Source: Pseudoxanthomonas suwonensis
GTDB lineage: Bacteria > Pseudomonadota > Gammaproteobacteria > Xanthomonadales > Xanthomonadaceae
DNA length: 64,000 nucleotides
Direction of reading: 5' to 3'
NCBI GenBank assembly: GCA_003240695.1
Contig: QFNC01000008.1
Coordinates: forward strand, 38,084-102,083
Positions 11,846-21,373 of this stretch are shown here, piece after piece. Within the stretch, counting starts at the first letter, position 1. Every line of letters starts with the position of its first letter. The notes under the pieces are model-generated. The model was given only the letters and a program-made list of their open reading frames with translations. It had not been told where the DNA came from and made no database searches. The translations under genes and the position numbers were made by a program.

Positions 11846-12846
11846 GCCACCACATGCGTGTGGAACGCATCCGTCATGCGTTCGCGCAATCCGGTTTCGG
11901 TACGTTCGAGAAACCGGGCGGCCAGTCCGCGCTGCTGGGCCAGCGCGAATCCTTGCGAGCCGCCCAGCACCGTGAGAGCCGTCGCCCAGGCATCGGCCTG
12001 CATGGCCTCATGCGCGATCACGGTCACTGCGGCGGCAGCGTGTTCGTGCGGCTCGCCAGTTCGGGGGTCGATAGTATGCGTGTAGCGACGTCCATCGCGC
12101 TGGTAGTGATGCCAGCGGTCGCCGGAACTGGCTACCGCGATGTCGTCCAGCAAGAGTACGCGCGGCGCCGAAACATCGTCTGCTTCATCGGGGCCTGCTT
12201 CGACCAGCACATGCCAGGCTGCGTCATCGGGCTTGCGCCCGTACCCGCGCAACTCGCCGCCGACTTCCACCAGCGCAGCCGTCACGCCTGCGGCCTGCAG
12301 CCATTCCACCACCTGATCCACGCCGAAACCCTTGGCGATTGCGGACAGGTCGATCCGTACGTCACCGGGCTGCAGGAGCTGTCCAGCGTCCCGGTCCAAT
12401 GCGATGCGCCGCCAATCCACGCGTCGCCGTTCGCGCTGCACGGCTGCCTGCGTGGGCGCATCGCAATGCGCGTCGGCGCCGAAGCCCCAAAGTCCCACCA
12501 GCGGTCCGACGGTCGGATCGAAGGCGCCGTTGCTGGCGCGCGCGATCTCCAGTGCGCAGCCAAGCACGCGCTGAAATTCCGGCGCAATCGCGTGCCAGGT
12601 ACCGCACGCGGCACGGTTGTACGCACTGATCTCCGAATCCGCCTCCCACGTGCTCATCTGCCCGACCACGCGGGCCAACTGCGTTTCGATGCCTGCATGC
12701 AGTGCGTGCAGGTCGGCGCTGGGTGCGGCCACCAGCCGCGCCGACCACGTTGTGCCCATGGTTTCGCCGCCGAGCGTGGCGATGGCGTCGGCGGCGGGAT
12801 GTGCGGCCAAGATGTTATTGCGGCAGCACTTCGAACGTGGCCACAT
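11842..12846 (-). CDS. apbE: FAD:protein FMN transferase (ApbE)
   Basis: Attaches FMN covalently to Thr/Ser of target proteins through a phosphoester bond. The 334 aa frame shows ApbE landmarks: [10 protein letters not shown] near the start, [43 protein letters not shown] and the metal-site TIDPRTGEP. The first ATG overlaps the end of the DUF4198 gene by 32 nt; a TTG at 12810 or the ATG at 12759 are possible starts. None of these gives a signal peptide or lipobox, whereas many ApbE proteins are exported lipoproteins. Its position beside the DUF2271 gene makes that protein the obvious substrate candidate. Confidence 0.92.
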   Translation of the reverse strand: MWPRSKCCRNNILAAHPAADAIATLGGETMGTTWSARLVAAPSADLHALHAGIETQLARVVGQMSTWEADSEISAYNRAACGTWHAIAPEFQRVLGCALEIARASNGAFDPTVGPLVGLWGFGADAHCDAPTQAAVQRERRRVDWRRIALDRDAGQLLQPGDVRIDLSAIAKGFGVDQVVEWLQAAGVTAALVEVGGELRGYGRKPDDAAWHVLVEAGPDEADDVSAPRVLLLDDIAVASSGDRWHHYQRDGRRYTHTIDPRTGEPHEHAAAAVTVIAHEAMQADAWATALTVLGGSQGFALAQQRGLAARFLERTETGLRERMTDAFHTHVVA

Positions 12847-13624
12847 AGCTCAGGCGCCGCTCCGTGGCCTGCGGTACGCGGGTTTTCGCATCCTGGGTGG
12901 TGGTTTCCAGCCAGTACATGCCTGCTTCCGGCCAAGTGACCTTGAAACTGCCATCGGCACCGGTGGCGGTCTTGATCTCGTCCTGTGCATTGCGATACCG
13001 CGTGCCTCCGCGCACGATCTCGATCGCAAGGCCTTTGGCGGGCTGGCCATCCACCAGTAGCTTGAAAGTCGCTTCCTCGCCGGCGAACAGATCGTTCGGA
13101 TGCGTGACCGGGACCAGTTCCACGCCTTCGCCAGTGGCTTTCAGCGCAGCGTCGCTCGGAGCGCCGTTGGTCACGAAGGTTTCGATGCGGCCGATCGACT
13201 CGCTGATCTGCAGGTTCTTCGCATCCTTCGGCACCTTGGTCGCGATGTCTTCCGGCTTGGCGCGGCGCAGGCCGGCAGGCTTGCCGTCGGCGCCTTCCCA
13301 GCGAATCATCAGCCCGTCCACCTTGCTGGCGATGCGATAGGTGCCTTGCTGGGCGAGTTCCACATCGAACACGGTGCGGTACTTGCCCGTAGCGAGGTTC
13401 TGCGCATCCACGGTGCTGCCATCGGGCGCGGTGATGGTCAGCCCTTCGGTGCGCAGCGGATTGTGGTTGAAATAGAACAGGTCGTTGGACACCGCCGCAT
13501 CCACGGTCACCACCGGTTTTTCACCAGCCAGGACCGTCTGCGACGGCAGCAGCCACGCCTTGTGGGCCAAGGCGGTGAGCGGCAGCAGCGCCAAGGCGGC
13601 GAGGACGAGAGCAGAACGTTTCAT
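12815..13624 (-). CDS. DUF4198 domain-containing periplasmic protein
   Basis: The 269 aa protein begins with a clear signal peptide (residues 1-20, ending TALA) and the mature start [12 protein letters not shown], typical of DUF4198. The rest looks like a beta-sandwich, with a C-terminal transthyretin/CNA-B-like strand pattern ([22 protein letters not shown]). The family is related to NikM/CbiK-type periplasmic metal-transport components and often sits beside TonB receptors and PepSY proteins. An AGGAG site lies 6-7 nt before the ATG. Its 3' end overlaps apbE. Exact role unknown; metal or siderophore handling is an inference from context. Confidence 0.88.
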   Translation of the reverse strand: MKRSALVLAALALLPLTALAHKAWLLPSQTVLAGEKPVVTVDAAVSNDLFYFNHNPLRTEGLTITAPDGSTVDAQNLATGKYRTVFDVELAQQGTYRIASKVDGLMIRWEGADGKPAGLRRAKPEDIATKVPKDAKNLQISESIGRIETFVTNGAPSDAALKATGEGVELVPVTHPNDLFAGEEATFKLLVDGQPAKGLAIEIVRGGTRYRNAQDEIKTATGADGSFKVTWPEAGMYWLETTTQDAKTRVPQATERRLSYVATFEVLPQ

Positions 13625-13662
13625 GGAAACTCCTAATGCAAGTGTCTTGGAATGAATGTGGT

Positions 13663-14175
13663 TCAGGGCTTGGTTGCAAGCAGAATCTTGCCCAGCTCGG
13701 TGCTGCCCTGGGCGCTGCCGGTGCCCGGCTTGCCTTTCCACTCGAACGGGATCTTCAGAAGTTCGCGCCCCCCGACTTCGCGGACGGCCTCCACCACCAG
13801 CGTGTAGCGGCCTGCGGGCAACTTGGCCAGCGCCGGGTGGGTGTGATCGAATCTCAGCGCGTGCTTGCCGACAGGGCGGGTAGGGCCGGTGACGCCATCC
13901 ACCGGCACCTTCAAGGTGCGTCCGCTCTTGCGCCACCACTGGCGCAGGTCCGGCAGCCACTTGGCGCCGTGGCCTTCCTTGCCCTCGGTCTGCTGATACC
14001 AGATCGACAAGTTACCAACGGACGTCTGGCCATCGCCCTCGATCCACACCGCGACATACGGACGATGGTATTCGGATGCATTGATGCGCGGGACTTCGAT
14101 GTTCAGCGTGATCTGGGCAGCGTGCGACGGTGCGATCAGCAATGTGCTTAGAACCATGGTGGTAGGGATGCGCAT
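13663..14175 (-). CDS. DUF2271 domain-containing periplasmic protein, probable ApbE target
   Basis: Protein of 170 aa with a signal peptide (residues 1-19, ending SHA). The mature part fits DUF2271: [23 protein letters not shown], then RQWWRKSG. At residues 93-99 it reads DGVTGPT, close to the ApbE flavinylation pattern D-x-x-(S/T)-G-A-T, with Pro in place of Ala; T99 would carry FMN. It lies between the PepSY and DUF4198 genes in a cluster that also encodes ApbE. No twin-arginine is present, so Sec export is expected. Family assignment is good; the flavinylation is a prediction. Confidence 0.85.
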   Translation of the reverse strand: MRIPTTMVLSTLLIAPSHAAQITLNIEVPRINASEYHRPYVAVWIEGDGQTSVGNLSIWYQQTEGKEGHGAKWLPDLRQWWRKSGRTLKVPVDGVTGPTRPVGKHALRFDHTHPALAKLPAGRYTLVVEAVREVGGRELLKIPFEWKGKPGTGSAQGSTELGKILLATKP

Positions 14176-14192
14176 GGAATTGCCTTCGGATG

Positions 14193-14834
14193 TCAGTGGA
14201 TGAACAGCAGCGCCAGCACGGCGGGAATCAGCAGTCCCAGCGCCACCAGCGGCCACGTGGAGCGTCGTTGTCTGGCATGCATCTGCAACAGGAACAAACC
14301 GGTGACGGTGAACACGATGCAGGCCACTGCGAACAGGTCGATGAACCAGCTCCAGGCGGCGCCTGTGTTGCGGCCCTTGTGCAGATCGTTGAGCCAGGCG
14401 ATGGCGCCGCGCTCGGTGCGTTCGTATTCCAGCGTACCGTCGGCGCGCTGAATGCTGAGCCATGCATCCCGGCCCGGTCCGGGCATCGACAGATAGATGT
14501 CTTCCGCTGACCACTCGGCGTTGCGCTCGCCAGCGACGATGCCATGCGTCTCCAGCAGCCAGTCACGGATGGATGGCGGCAGCGGAGCATTGCCATCCTC
14601 GCGTTCGGGAAGTGCCTGAATCAATGCCATCGGCACGTTGCCGTTGACATGCGTTACCGCTGGCTTGGCTTCGATCTGTGCGGCGTGATTCAGGGTGATG
14701 CCGGTGATCGCGAACAGCAGCGTTCCCACCAGGCAGATCGCGGCGCTGATCCAGTGCCACTGGTGCAGCGTGCGCAGCCAATAGCCGCGACGTTGGCGCG
14801 CAGTGGGGTCGGCAGGCGATGCAGGTGTGGTCAC
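14193..14834 (-). CDS. PepSY-associated membrane protein (siderophore/iron reductase-like)
   Basis: The start taken is the GTG at 14834, 4 nt after the piuC stop; upstream sequence in frame is antisense to nothing coding but overlaps piuC and is not PepSY-like. The 213 aa protein has a first helix with histidines at its mouth (LHQWHWISAAICLVG, then GITLNHAAQI). A periplasmic loop of about 100 residues follows, then two more helices (WFIDLFAVACIVFTVTGLFLL and the C-terminal ALGLLIPAVLALLF). This is the short PepSY_TM type. FoxB and PiuB relatives reduce or release iron from siderophores at the inner membrane; the conserved His residues could bind haem. Confidence 0.85.
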   Translation of the reverse strand: MTTPASPADPTARQRRGYWLRTLHQWHWISAAICLVGTLLFAITGITLNHAAQIEAKPAVTHVNGNVPMALIQALPEREDGNAPLPPSIRDWLLETHGIVAGERNAEWSAEDIYLSMPGPGRDAWLSIQRADGTLEYERTERGAIAWLNDLHKGRNTGAAWSWFIDLFAVACIVFTVTGLFLLQMHARQRRSTWPLVALGLLIPAVLALLFIH

Positions 14835-14838
14835 GCGC

Positions 14839-15516
14839 CTACGTCTCCGCCCAGCGGCGCAGGAGATTGTGGTAGACGCCGGTGAGTTGCAGGACGGCCT
14901 CCCGATCGGAACCGCTGGTGCGCAGGCGCTCGATCGCCGTATCCAACTCGAACAGCAGCCGCCGGCTGGCATCATCGCGCACCATGCTCTGCACCCAGAA
15001 GAACGATGCCAAACGGGCGCCGCGGGTCACGGCTTCCACCCGGTGCAGGCTGCTCGAGGGATAGAGAATCAGGTCTCCCGCGGGCAGCTTGACCTCATGT
15101 TCGCCATAGGTGTCGCTGATGACGAGCTCGCCGCCGTCGTAGTCGTCCGGTTCCGCCAGAAAGAGCGTGCATGACAGATCGGAGCGGACATGTCCGTGCT
15201 CGCCCGATTGCATGACCGCACCATCGACGTGCATGCCGTATTCGCCACCGCCGTGGTAGCGATTGAAGCGGGGCGCCATCGTCTTCAGCGGCAGCGCCGC
15301 GGCGAAGAACAATGGGCTGCGCGCCAGCGCGGCCAGCACCGTGCGCGCCAGTGCGGCACGCATCGGCGAGGCGTCCGGCAACTGCTCGTTGCGCTTGACC
15401 TGTGCGCCCTGCACGCCGACGGTTTCGCGCCCGTCGGTCCAATCGGCGCCGTCCAGCGCGGAACGCAGGCTGCGCAGTTCATCGCGGGTCAGGATCTCGG
15501 GCACGTGCAGCAGCAT
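14839..15516 (-). CDS. piuC: PiuC-type Fe(II)/2-oxoglutarate-dependent hydroxylase
   Basis: PKHD-type dioxygenase of 225 aa commonly encoded beside TonB-dependent siderophore receptors. The iron facial triad is H96-x-D98 (YGMHVDG) and H158 (SSSLHRV), with R168 placed for 2-oxoglutarate. The N-terminal [10 protein letters not shown] is family-typical. It follows the receptor gene by 25 nt and precedes the PepSY gene by 4 nt. Its substrate has not been settled in any species to my knowledge; modification of an imported siderophore is the usual suggestion. Confidence 0.92.
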   Translation of the reverse strand: MLLHVPEILTRDELRSLRSALDGADWTDGRETVGVQGAQVKRNEQLPDASPMRAALARTVLAALARSPLFFAAALPLKTMAPRFNRYHGGGEYGMHVDGAVMQSGEHGHVRSDLSCTLFLAEPDDYDGGELVISDTYGEHEVKLPAGDLILYPSSSLHRVEAVTRGARLASFFWVQSMVRDDASRRLLFELDTAIERLRTSGSDREAVLQLTGVYHNLLRRWAET

Positions 15517-15541
15517 GATGGCGACTGTTCTCGATGGCTGA

Positions 15542-17857
15542 TCAGAACCGGAAATCCGCGCTCAGCAGGAACGTGCGCGGCGTACCCGGCGCATAGCGGT
15601 AACCGCTCTTGTTGATCGACGCCACGTACTGCTTGTCGGTGAGATTGTAGGCATTCAACCGCAGGGTCAGATGTTCGTTGAAGGCATATGACGCCATCGC
15701 ATCGACCACAGTCCAGCTGTCGGTGTATGCGGGGGTGCCGACCGCGCCGTCAACACCCTTGTGCAGTCCGCCGGTATGGCGCACGCCGCCGCCGATGGTC
15801 AGCCCGAACGGGAAGTCATAAGTCGTCCAGCTCGTGAACGCATTGCTGGGGGTGTAGGTCAGGTTGGGCGTGCCGTCCGCCGCCGCCAGCGCTCCTTCTT
15901 CAACCTTTGCATCCTGGTACAGATAACCCAGCGAGAGGGTCCAGCTGTCGCTGATCTTGCCTGCCAGGCTGGCCTCCACGCCCTTCACTCTTTTTTCGCC
16001 GGTCTGGGTCGGCGGGCTGTCGAGCGTGTTGATCTCGTTGCTGACCGTAGTCTGGAACAGGGCCAGGTTGAGCGTCAGCAGGTCGTTCGGCGACCATTTC
16101 GCGCCGGTTTCGAAGGTTTTGGCCTTCTGTGGCGCATGGTTGATATTGTCCGCGCTGGTCGCGGTGGTGTTGAGGGCGAAATTGCTGCCGCCCGGTGGCT
16201 GTTGCGACAGCGCGCCATTGACGTACAGACTGAGATTGTCCACCGGTTTGTACACCGCGCCCAGTTTGTAGTTCAGCAGGGTGTCCGAGTCGCGCAGATC
16301 GGCGGACGTGACGATGCTGCCGTTTGCCGTTCCGGCGGGGCAGGCCACGCCACCGCGCGGCAACGGGGTGACGGTGGTGCACAGTGCGGTGGCCACATAG
16401 TCCGTGCTGTAGCGGTCGGCACGGACGCCGGCGGTCAGCAGCCAGTGATCGCCGAATTTCATCGTGTCGAAGACATACAGGGCTGCGGTGCCGGTCTTGC
16501 CCTCGGCGCCAGTGCCGTTGCGCGACCACGCGAAGTTGCCGGCGTCATTCCAGTCCGGCCGGTAGAGATTGGCCGGCGGGCGATTGCCGGTCGAGCTGAT
16601 CCCGTATGCGACCTGTTCCTCTCGCGTCAACTCCATTCCGGTGCTGAGGAAGTGGTCCACCGTGCCGGTACTGAAGTCGGCCCGCAGATTGAGCTGGTTG
16701 GTCAGGATGCGGTTGTGCTGATCCTTGAATGTCGGGTTGCTCCGTGCCAACACGTAGGTCGACAGGTCATTGCGGTCGGCCCAGGTGATGTTGGCATTGG
16801 TGCCCATGAAGGCGGTCAACAGGTAGTCCTGGTCGGTCTTGCCCCAGCGCAGTGTGTTGCTCAGTTTCAATGTGTCGCTGAAATCGTGCTCGAAGCGCAG
16901 CGTGGCCATTTGCACGGTCACGTCATCGTGGTCGTGCCGGGTGCCGTAGAAATTGTTCGAATCGACCGGATGGCCGACCAGGTTTTCCAGCCCGCGCTGC
17001 GGCGTCCAGCCCGGCAGCGCGATGGTCGGCACATGCCCATCCGGCACGTTGTCGTGCTTGACGTACAACAGATTCAGCCATGCCCGCGTACTGCCACCCA
17101 GACCGAATCCCAGTGAAGGCGCGATGCCCCAGCGGCTGTTGTTGACATGGTCGCGCCCTGGCACGTCGCTGTCCTGCCACATCGCGTTCAGGCGTAACGC
17201 AGCGCTCGCACCCAGCGATGTGTTCCAGTCGGCCGTGGCGCGCTGCTGTCCGTCCACACCAGCCGATACGCTGCCGGACACGCTGTCACGCATGCGTGCC
17301 TGCTTGCTGACCATGTTGATGACGCCCGTCGGCGCGCTGCGGCCGGTATCGGTGCCTGCAGGACCTTTCACAACCTCCACCTGTTCGATGTTGAACAGAT
17401 CGCGCGACACGCTGCCCAGGTCGCGTGCCCCATCCACGAAAATACTCGATGAGGAATCGAATCCACGCATGTACACGGCATCACCGCTGGTGGTGTTGCC
17501 GTTCTCGCCCGCGTAGAAGGTACCGACGCCCGGACTGTTGCGCAGCGCCTCGGTCAAGGTGGTAGCGCCCTGTTCGTGCAGCAGTTTTTTGCCGATCACC
17601 TCGATCGTCTGCGGCGTGTCCTGCAGTGTCTGGGTGAACTTGGGCGACACCACGAAGCTGCGCAGGCCGCGGACTTCGACAGGTTTCAGCGTGTGCGCGA
17701 CCTTCTGGTCCTTGCCGTGATCTGCATTGGTGGAGGCGGAATCCGCTGCCTGCACGACCATTGGGCATGCCAGTGCAATGCTTGCGGCAACGGCGGCAAC
17801 CGATTGCGGACGACGGCGGGGCGGGTCTGGGTGCTTTCGGCTGGTGATGTGAGGCAT
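15542..17857 (-). CDS. TonB-dependent catecholate siderophore receptor (Fiu/PiuA type)
   Basis: Outer-membrane receptor of 771 aa: signal peptide near residues 20-38, plug domain with [28 protein letters not shown]-like and [14 protein letters not shown] segments, then a long beta-barrel ending in the expected aromatic residue (FLLSADFRF). Overall pattern resembles Fiu of E. coli and PiuA of Pseudomonas, which take up monomeric catecholates. First gene of the iron cluster. Its promoter contains a Fur-box-like sequence (17914-17930), so induction under iron limitation is likely. Confidence 0.93.
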   Translation of the reverse strand: MPHITSRKHPDPPRRRPQSVAAVAASIALACPMVVQAADSASTNADHGKDQKVAHTLKPVEVRGLRSFVVSPKFTQTLQDTPQTIEVIGKKLLHEQGATTLTEALRNSPGVGTFYAGENGNTTSGDAVYMRGFDSSSSIFVDGARDLGSVSRDLFNIEQVEVVKGPAGTDTGRSAPTGVINMVSKQARMRDSVSGSVSAGVDGQQRATADWNTSLGASAALRLNAMWQDSDVPGRDHVNNSRWGIAPSLGFGLGGSTRAWLNLLYVKHDNVPDGHVPTIALPGWTPQRGLENLVGHPVDSNNFYGTRHDHDDVTVQMATLRFEHDFSDTLKLSNTLRWGKTDQDYLLTAFMGTNANITWADRNDLSTYVLARSNPTFKDQHNRILTNQLNLRADFSTGTVDHFLSTGMELTREEQVAYGISSTGNRPPANLYRPDWNDAGNFAWSRNGTGAEGKTGTAALYVFDTMKFGDHWLLTAGVRADRYSTDYVATALCTTVTPLPRGGVACPAGTANGSIVTSADLRDSDTLLNYKLGAVYKPVDNLSLYVNGALSQQPPGGSNFALNTTATSADNINHAPQKAKTFETGAKWSPNDLLTLNLALFQTTVSNEINTLDSPPTQTGEKRVKGVEASLAGKISDSWTLSLGYLYQDAKVEEGALAAADGTPNLTYTPSNAFTSWTTYDFPFGLTIGGGVRHTGGLHKGVDGAVGTPAYTDSWTVVDAMASYAFNEHLTLRLNAYNLTDKQYVASINKSGYRYAPGTPRTFLLSADFRF

Positions 17858-17902
17858 GGTGCTGTGAGGAGACCCGTCGCGGGGATGAGAAAGTGGATGC
17901 GA

Positions 17903-17931
17903 ATTAAATCACAAATGAGAGTTATTCGCAA
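17903..17931 (-). promoter_or_regulatory. Iron-regulated promoter with Fur-box-like spacer
   Basis: On the minus strand a -35 TTGCGA (17931-17926) and a -10 TTTAAT (17908-17903) are separated by exactly 17 nt. The sequence between and over the -35 reads AATGAGAGTTATTCGCA on the plus strand (17914-17930), an imperfect match to the GATAATGATAATCATTATC-type Fur box. Fur bound there would block RNA polymerase. AT-rich composition stands out from the surrounding GC-rich DNA. It lies about 45 nt before the receptor start codon. Confidence 0.6.
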
Positions 17932-18010
17932 CAATTCTGTTCCCGCTCTGCGGAACCGCCCAAGGTCGCCCCGTGGATTCGACCCAAGGTACCAGGGGCT
18001 AGCCGCCTGA

Positions 18011-18340
18011 TCAGCGCGTATCGCGGGTCCAGATGCCGGCCTCGTCAACCCGCACCGGGAACGTCGGCACCGGCACATAGGCCGGACCGCACAGGGCGCG
18101 GCCGTCGCGAACGTCGAATTCGGCGCCGTGCAGCACGCAGGTCAAGGCACCATGCCGGGCATCCAGCTGGCCGGCCGACAATTCGAAGTCCTCGTGCGTG
18201 CAGCGGTCTTCCAGCGCGTAGAAGGCACCATCCAGGTTGCACACCACGATCGGCGCGTCGGTCACGGCATCGAACACCGATTTCATCTCGCCGGGCAGCA
18301 GGTCGCCGGGTTTGCAGACGAAGGTCCAGGTGTCGCTCAC
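18011..18340 (-). CDS. Rieske-type [2Fe-2S] ferredoxin
   Basis: A small soluble Rieske protein of 109 aa, like the ferredoxin components of non-haem iron oxygenases. Cluster ligands are visible as CTHEDFEL (C-x-H) and CVLHGAEF (C-x-x-H), 17-18 residues apart. It is the last gene of the suf operon and overlaps the preceding GNAT gene by 4 nt. There is no oxygenase gene nearby, so it may supply electrons for Fe-S assembly or simply be a general carrier; the partner is unknown. Confidence 0.9.
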   Translation of the reverse strand: MSDTWTFVCKPGDLLPGEMKSVFDAVTDAPIVVCNLDGAFYALEDRCTHEDFELSAGQLDARHGALTCVLHGAEFDVRDGRALCGPAYVPVPTFPVRVDEAGIWTRDTR

Positions 18341-18900
18341 AGGGCTTTCTCCAGCACTTCGAAGCGCAGGTTGTCGCGTCGCGGCAGACCGAAGCGCGCG
18401 TCGCCGTACGGGAACGGCTTGTACACGCCGGTGCGCCGATAGCCGCGGCGTTCGTAAAAGGCGATCAATTCATCGCGCACGTCGATGACGGTCATGCGCA
18501 TGCACGGCATCTGCCACTGTTCCCGCACGATGCGTTCGGCTTCGGACAGGACGAGCTTGCCAAGGCCGCTTCCCTGCAGGCGCGGCTCGACGGCGAACAT
18601 GCCGAAATAGCCGCCATCGTGCTCCACGCACACGTGCGCGCAGGCTTCGATGCGGCCGTTGCGCTGGGCGACGATCACCCGGCTGCGCGGCTGAGCCAGC
18701 ATCTGCACGATCTGGTCCGCGTCGATGCGCGGGCCGTCGAGCAGGTCTGCTTCGGTGGTCCAGCCCGCGCGGCTGTCGTCGCCGCGGTAGGCGCTGGTGA
18801 CCAGATGGATCAGGCAGGGAATGTCGGAGGGCGTGGCCTGACGGAAGTGGATCGTGTCGTCCAGCGGGGATTCGACGGGAGGATGCGCAAAGGTGGGCAT
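18337..18900 (-). CDS. GNAT family N-acetyltransferase
   Basis: The 187 aa protein has a GNAT fold: N-terminal FRQATPSDIPCLIHLV (helix 1), the acetyl-CoA loop region VEPRLQGSGLGKLVLSEAE, and a later MTVIDVRDELIAFYERRGYRRTG beta-bulge segment. Substrate unknown. It starts 10 nt after sufS and its stop overlaps the Rieske gene by 4 nt, so it travels with the suf genes; whether it works with them is not shown by sequence. Confidence 0.88.
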   Translation of the reverse strand: MPTFAHPPVESPLDDTIHFRQATPSDIPCLIHLVTSAYRGDDSRAGWTTEADLLDGPRIDADQIVQMLAQPRSRVIVAQRNGRIEACAHVCVEHDGGYFGMFAVEPRLQGSGLGKLVLSEAERIVREQWQMPCMRMTVIDVRDELIAFYERRGYRRTGVYKPFPYGDARFGLPRRDNLRFEVLEKAL

Positions 18901-18910
18901 GCGGAGTGGC

Positions 18911-20143
18911 TCAGGCCAGCAGGCGACGGACCTTGGCGATGGCGGCGGCCAGCGCGTCGACTTCGTCGTGCGTGTTGTAGCACGAAAACGAGACGCGGCA
19001 GCTGGCCGGCACGCCCAGCCACTGCATCAGCGGGTGCGCGCAGTGATGACCGGATCGGACCGCGATGCCTTCCAGATCGAGCAGGGTGGCCAGGTCGTGC
19101 GCGTGCGCGCCGTCGATGACGAAACTGATGATGGCGGCCTTGTCCGCTGCAGTGCCCAGGATGCGCAGACCGTCGATCCCGGACAGCGCTTCGGTGGCAT
19201 GCGCCAGCAGGGCCTGTTCCCGTGCATGGATGGCATCGCGCCCGAGTTGCTGCATGAAATCGGCCGCAGCCTTCAGGCCGGCGAAACCGGCGATGTTCGG
19301 CGTGCCGGCCTCGAACCGGTACGGCGGATCGTTGAACACGGTGCCGTCGAAGGACACCTGTTTGATCATCTCGCCGCCGCCCAGAAACGGCGGCATGGCC
19401 TGCAGATGCTCGCGGCGCGCCCACAGGGCGCCGGTGCCGGTCGGACCGAACATCTTGTGGCCGGTGAAGGCGTAGAAATCGCAGCCGATCGCTGCGACGT
19501 CCACCGGCATGTGCGGCAACGCCTGCGAGCCGTCGATCACGGTGACGATGCCGTGCTTGCGCGCCTCGCGGCAGATGGCACGCACCGGATTGACCGTGCC
19601 CAGCACGTTGCTGACGTGGGTCAGCGCCAGCAGCACGACATCCGGCGTCATGGCGCTCTGCAATGCATCGCGGTCGAGCGAGCCATCCGGCAGCAATTCG
19701 ACCGGCTTGACGACCGCGCCCGTGCGTTGTGCGACGAGCTGCCAAGGCACGATGTTGGCATGGTGTTCCATGCGCGAGACCAGGATCGCGTGGCCGGGTT
19801 TCAATCGCGGCAATGCCCAGGAATATGCCACCAGGTTCAATGCGAACGTGGTGCCACTGGTCAACACCAGCTCGTCGCTGCTCACGCCGAGCATTGCGGC
19901 AAGCGCCGTGCGCGCGGCCTCGTAGCATTCGGTGGCTTCCGCCCCGACCTGGTGCACGGCGCGGCTGACATTGGCGTTGTGCCGGCGGTAGAACGCATCC
20001 ACCGCTTCGATCACCATGCGCGGTTTCTGCGACGTGTTGGCCGAATCGAGGTACACCAGCGGCTTGTCATGCACCGTGCGTGCCAGCAACGGAAATTCGT
20101 CGCGGATGGCATTCCAGTCGATGGATGGAGCGGCTGCGTTCAT
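18911..20143 (-). CDS. sufS: Cysteine desulfurase SufS
   Basis: PLP enzyme that takes sulfur from cysteine for Fe-S cluster assembly. The 410 aa length is typical of group II desulfurases. The PLP lysine is in AFTGHKMFGPTG, the catalytic cysteine in RSGHHCAHPLM, and MEHHANIVPW is the substrate-region motif. Its ATG (20143) overlaps the sufD stop by 4 nt. No sufE or sufU gene is present in this operon, so the sulfur acceptor partner must be encoded elsewhere. Confidence 0.95.
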   Translation of the reverse strand: MNAAAPSIDWNAIRDEFPLLARTVHDKPLVYLDSANTSQKPRMVIEAVDAFYRRHNANVSRAVHQVGAEATECYEAARTALAAMLGVSSDELVLTSGTTFALNLVAYSWALPRLKPGHAILVSRMEHHANIVPWQLVAQRTGAVVKPVELLPDGSLDRDALQSAMTPDVVLLALTHVSNVLGTVNPVRAICREARKHGIVTVIDGSQALPHMPVDVAAIGCDFYAFTGHKMFGPTGTGALWARREHLQAMPPFLGGGEMIKQVSFDGTVFNDPPYRFEAGTPNIAGFAGLKAAADFMQQLGRDAIHAREQALLAHATEALSGIDGLRILGTAADKAAIISFVIDGAHAHDLATLLDLEGIAVRSGHHCAHPLMQWLGVPASCRVSFSCYNTHDEVDALAAAIAKVRRLLA

Positions 20144-21372
20144 GCGTGCTGCATCCGGGCCAGTGCGGCATCCAGGCGCTGTTCGAGCAGCGTTCGCAGC
20201 TGCGCGTCTTCGATGGCCGACAGCAGGTCGCGGCAGAAGGCGGCGGTCAGCATGCGCCGGGCATCGGCATCGGCAATCCCGCGCGAGCGCAGGTAGAACA
20301 GCGCATTCGCATCGAGCTGCCCGACGGTCGCACCGTGTGCGGCCTTCACTTCGTCGGCATGGATGACCAGCACCGGCTGCGTGTCGATCTCGGCGTTGTC
20401 GGACAGCAGCAGATTGCGGTTCTGCAGGTCGGCCTGGCTGCCGTCGGCGCCCGCATCGATGCGGATCCCGCCATGGAACACGGCGCGTGCGCGATCCGTG
20501 GCCAGGCCCCGCCACGGCAGCGTGCTGCGCGTGTTGCTGGCCGCATGCACGATGTTCAAGCGGGTATCGAGGTGTCGGCGCGCGTCCGCCAGCAGCACGC
20601 CGCCGGCAACGACGCCTGCACCGTCGCCTGCCAGTTGCACATCCAGTTCGTGCCGGGACAATGCAGCGCCGAGTTCCAGATCCAGCCGTCGGTAATGGGC
20701 ATCGCGATGCAGCAGCGCATGCGTGTGCAGGAAGCGGCTGGCGTTCGCGTTGTCGTCCTGCGCGCGCAGATGCACGAGCCGCGCGCCTTCTTCCAGCACG
20801 ATGTCGATGCGGGTGTTGTCCAGGTTGGCGTGCACGGCATCGCCCAGGGCGATGTCGAGAAGCGTGAGCGATGCACCCGCCCGCAGATGGATGCGGTGAT
20901 GCGCGTGCACGGCGCGTTCCTCGCCATCCTTCACATTGACGTGCAGCAGATGGATGGGCGCGTCGATGCAACGGTCAACCGTGAGTGCGATGCCGCCGGT
21001 TGCGGCAAGCGCGTTGATGCGTTCGAACACGCTGCCGGCGGTGTCGGCGGTCCACGCGAATGCATCGGCGTCAGCATCCGCATCGCGCCAATCGTGCGCG
21101 ATCCGCAGTCCGTCGGGTACATGCCGACCGGTGCCGGATGCCGCCGCATCGTGCCGGCCATTGGTGAACACGATGTCCGGCGACGGGATACCGGCAAGCA
21201 GCGCCGCATCGGCGTGGGCAGAACGTGCCGGTGCAAACGCGCGTCGCTCCAGCGCGCGCAGCGGCGTGTATTTCCACGCTTCCGCACGTGGTCCGGGCAG
21301 ACCGGCTTCGCGCACGGCTCGCACGTCGGGCTCGTGCATGCCGTGCAGCAGCGATTCCAGCAATGCACTCAT
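20140..21372 (-). CDS. sufD: Fe-S cluster assembly protein SufD
   Basis: The 410 aa component of the SufBC2D scaffold. The C-terminal half has the parallel beta-helix motif typical of SufB/SufD (VFHGGIRIDAGADGSQADLQNRNLLLS, then DEVKAAHGATVGQLD and LFYLRSRGI). The N-terminal third is divergent, as usual for SufD. The start is the ATG at 21372, one base after the sufC stop; the longer upstream frame is sufC read out of frame. Needed for iron entry into the scaffold in E. coli. Confidence 0.93.
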   Translation of the reverse strand: MSALLESLLHGMHEPDVRAVREAGLPGPRAEAWKYTPLRALERRAFAPARSAHADAALLAGIPSPDIVFTNGRHDAAASGTGRHVPDGLRIAHDWRDADADADAFAWTADTAGSVFERINALAATGGIALTVDRCIDAPIHLLHVNVKDGEERAVHAHHRIHLRAGASLTLLDIALGDAVHANLDNTRIDIVLEEGARLVHLRAQDDNANASRFLHTHALLHRDAHYRRLDLELGAALSRHELDVQLAGDGAGVVAGGVLLADARRHLDTRLNIVHAASNTRSTLPWRGLATDRARAVFHGGIRIDAGADGSQADLQNRNLLLSDNAEIDTQPVLVIHADEVKAAHGATVGQLDANALFYLRSRGIADADARRMLTAAFCRDLLSAIEDAQLRTLLEQRLDAALARMQHA

Positions 21373-21373
21373 C

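Noticed and set aside
13000..13030. ATGADGSF in DUF4198 as a flavinylation site
   Set aside because: It fits the common turn of transthyretin-like domains (T-x-x-x-G-x-F) and lacks the required S/T-G-A-T order.
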